DNA of 64,000 nt from Daphnia carinata (lineage: Eukaryota > Arthropoda > Branchiopoda > Diplostraca > Daphniidae): contig NC_081339.1 in NCBI RefSeq assembly GCF_022539665.2, positions 7,685,367-7,749,366 on the forward strand. Direction: 5' to 3'. A program made the position numbers and the translations under genes. This document shows, piece after piece, positions 63,496-64,000 of the stretch. Numbering within the stretch: the stretch's first letter is position 1; the number at the start of each line of letters is the position of its first letter. Under the pieces are notes generated by a model, which made no database searches, was not told the DNA's origin, and saw nothing but the letters and a program-made list of their open reading frames with translations.

Positions 63496-64000
63496 TTTAT
63501 TTTTAAATTTTGACTTGCTATTCGATAAAACCTAACCTGTTATAACCTATTTCGAACGCTGATTCTGAACAAAATATTAGTTCTCCTCTAAATTGCGTAG
63601 ATTTTGAATTAAAAACGGTATATCAAGGTGTCTTTTACTGCAACCCACGTTCAATTTGAACAACTTATCACCTATTAAATCTCAGGTGAGTGAAACATGG
63701 TTGATTATCACTACATGAAGTTCCAGAATCTCCGCCAAATCCATGAAAAAAAAGGGTCAAATGGCGTATACCTGATCGATATTGCACAGATCGAAATGAC
63801 TTCGCTCGGCTTAACACGCCCACCGAAAAGCCGCATTTCGTCTTATATAAGATTTTATTTCTACATACTAACATAGCACAGATAAAAAAAAAAAAAAAGA
63901 AGGAAACGACCACTGCGTTCCATCGAAATGCCCATTAGCATTGCTTTTATTGAGCCAGTGGTGCAGAAGATGGTCGTAAGATCCGAACGCCTTAAGTCTC

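Larger units (their letters stand above)
51136..64000. other. Non-coding flank upstream of BarH, distal part
   Basis: No supported gene. Simple repeats throughout, with (TG)27 at 53904-53957 the longest microsatellite. About 52.64-53.90 kb has no homopolymer of 10 or more and includes an unexplained, compositionally complex minus-strand frame (see findings). CTCF-core-like motifs occur at 51352, 59134 and 61306. Confidence 0.65.

Overview
This is eukaryotic, arthropod-type DNA. Coding sequence is split by GT-AG introns, and the single recognisable gene encodes a BarH-class homeodomain protein closest in its diagnostic motifs to insect B-H1/B-H2. The rest is non-coding and packed with A/T homopolymers, unusually long C/G homopolymers and GT, GA and TA microsatellites. 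I infer a crustacean, perhaps a daphniid-like branchiopod, from this texture plus the insect-like BarH protein. That assignment is moderate at best, because nothing in the window fixes the species.

Layout. 1-25.46 kb is non-coding flank downstream of the gene. 26,562-35,539 on the minus strand is the BarH coding region in three exons: 35,539-34,711, 30,518-30,218 and 27,087-26,562. Both splice junctions keep frame, giving a 551-residue protein. Introns are 4.19 kb and 3.13 kb. About 254 bases before the ATG there is an initiator (TCAGTT) with a correctly spaced downstream promoter element (AGACGT at +28 to +33). No TATA box is visible, and no ATG lies between the predicted start site and the chosen start codon. 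A GA/CT tract and a GC-rich block lie just upstream. 36-64 kb is non-coding. It holds microsatellites, several roughly 1-kb homopolymer-poor islands, CTCF-core-like motifs, and a cluster of diverged tandem repeats at 49.9-51.1 kb. Part of that cluster is echoed in inverted orientation near 63.45 kb.

Function. The only interpretable system is one developmental transcription-factor locus: a DPE-type promoter, a long first intron, and wide gene-free flanks that could carry distal enhancers. I found no transposase, reverse transcriptase, rRNA, tRNA, CRISPR array or second protein-coding gene that I could support. Nearly all other open frames are poly-K, poly-F, SLSLS or CVCVC translations of simple repeats.
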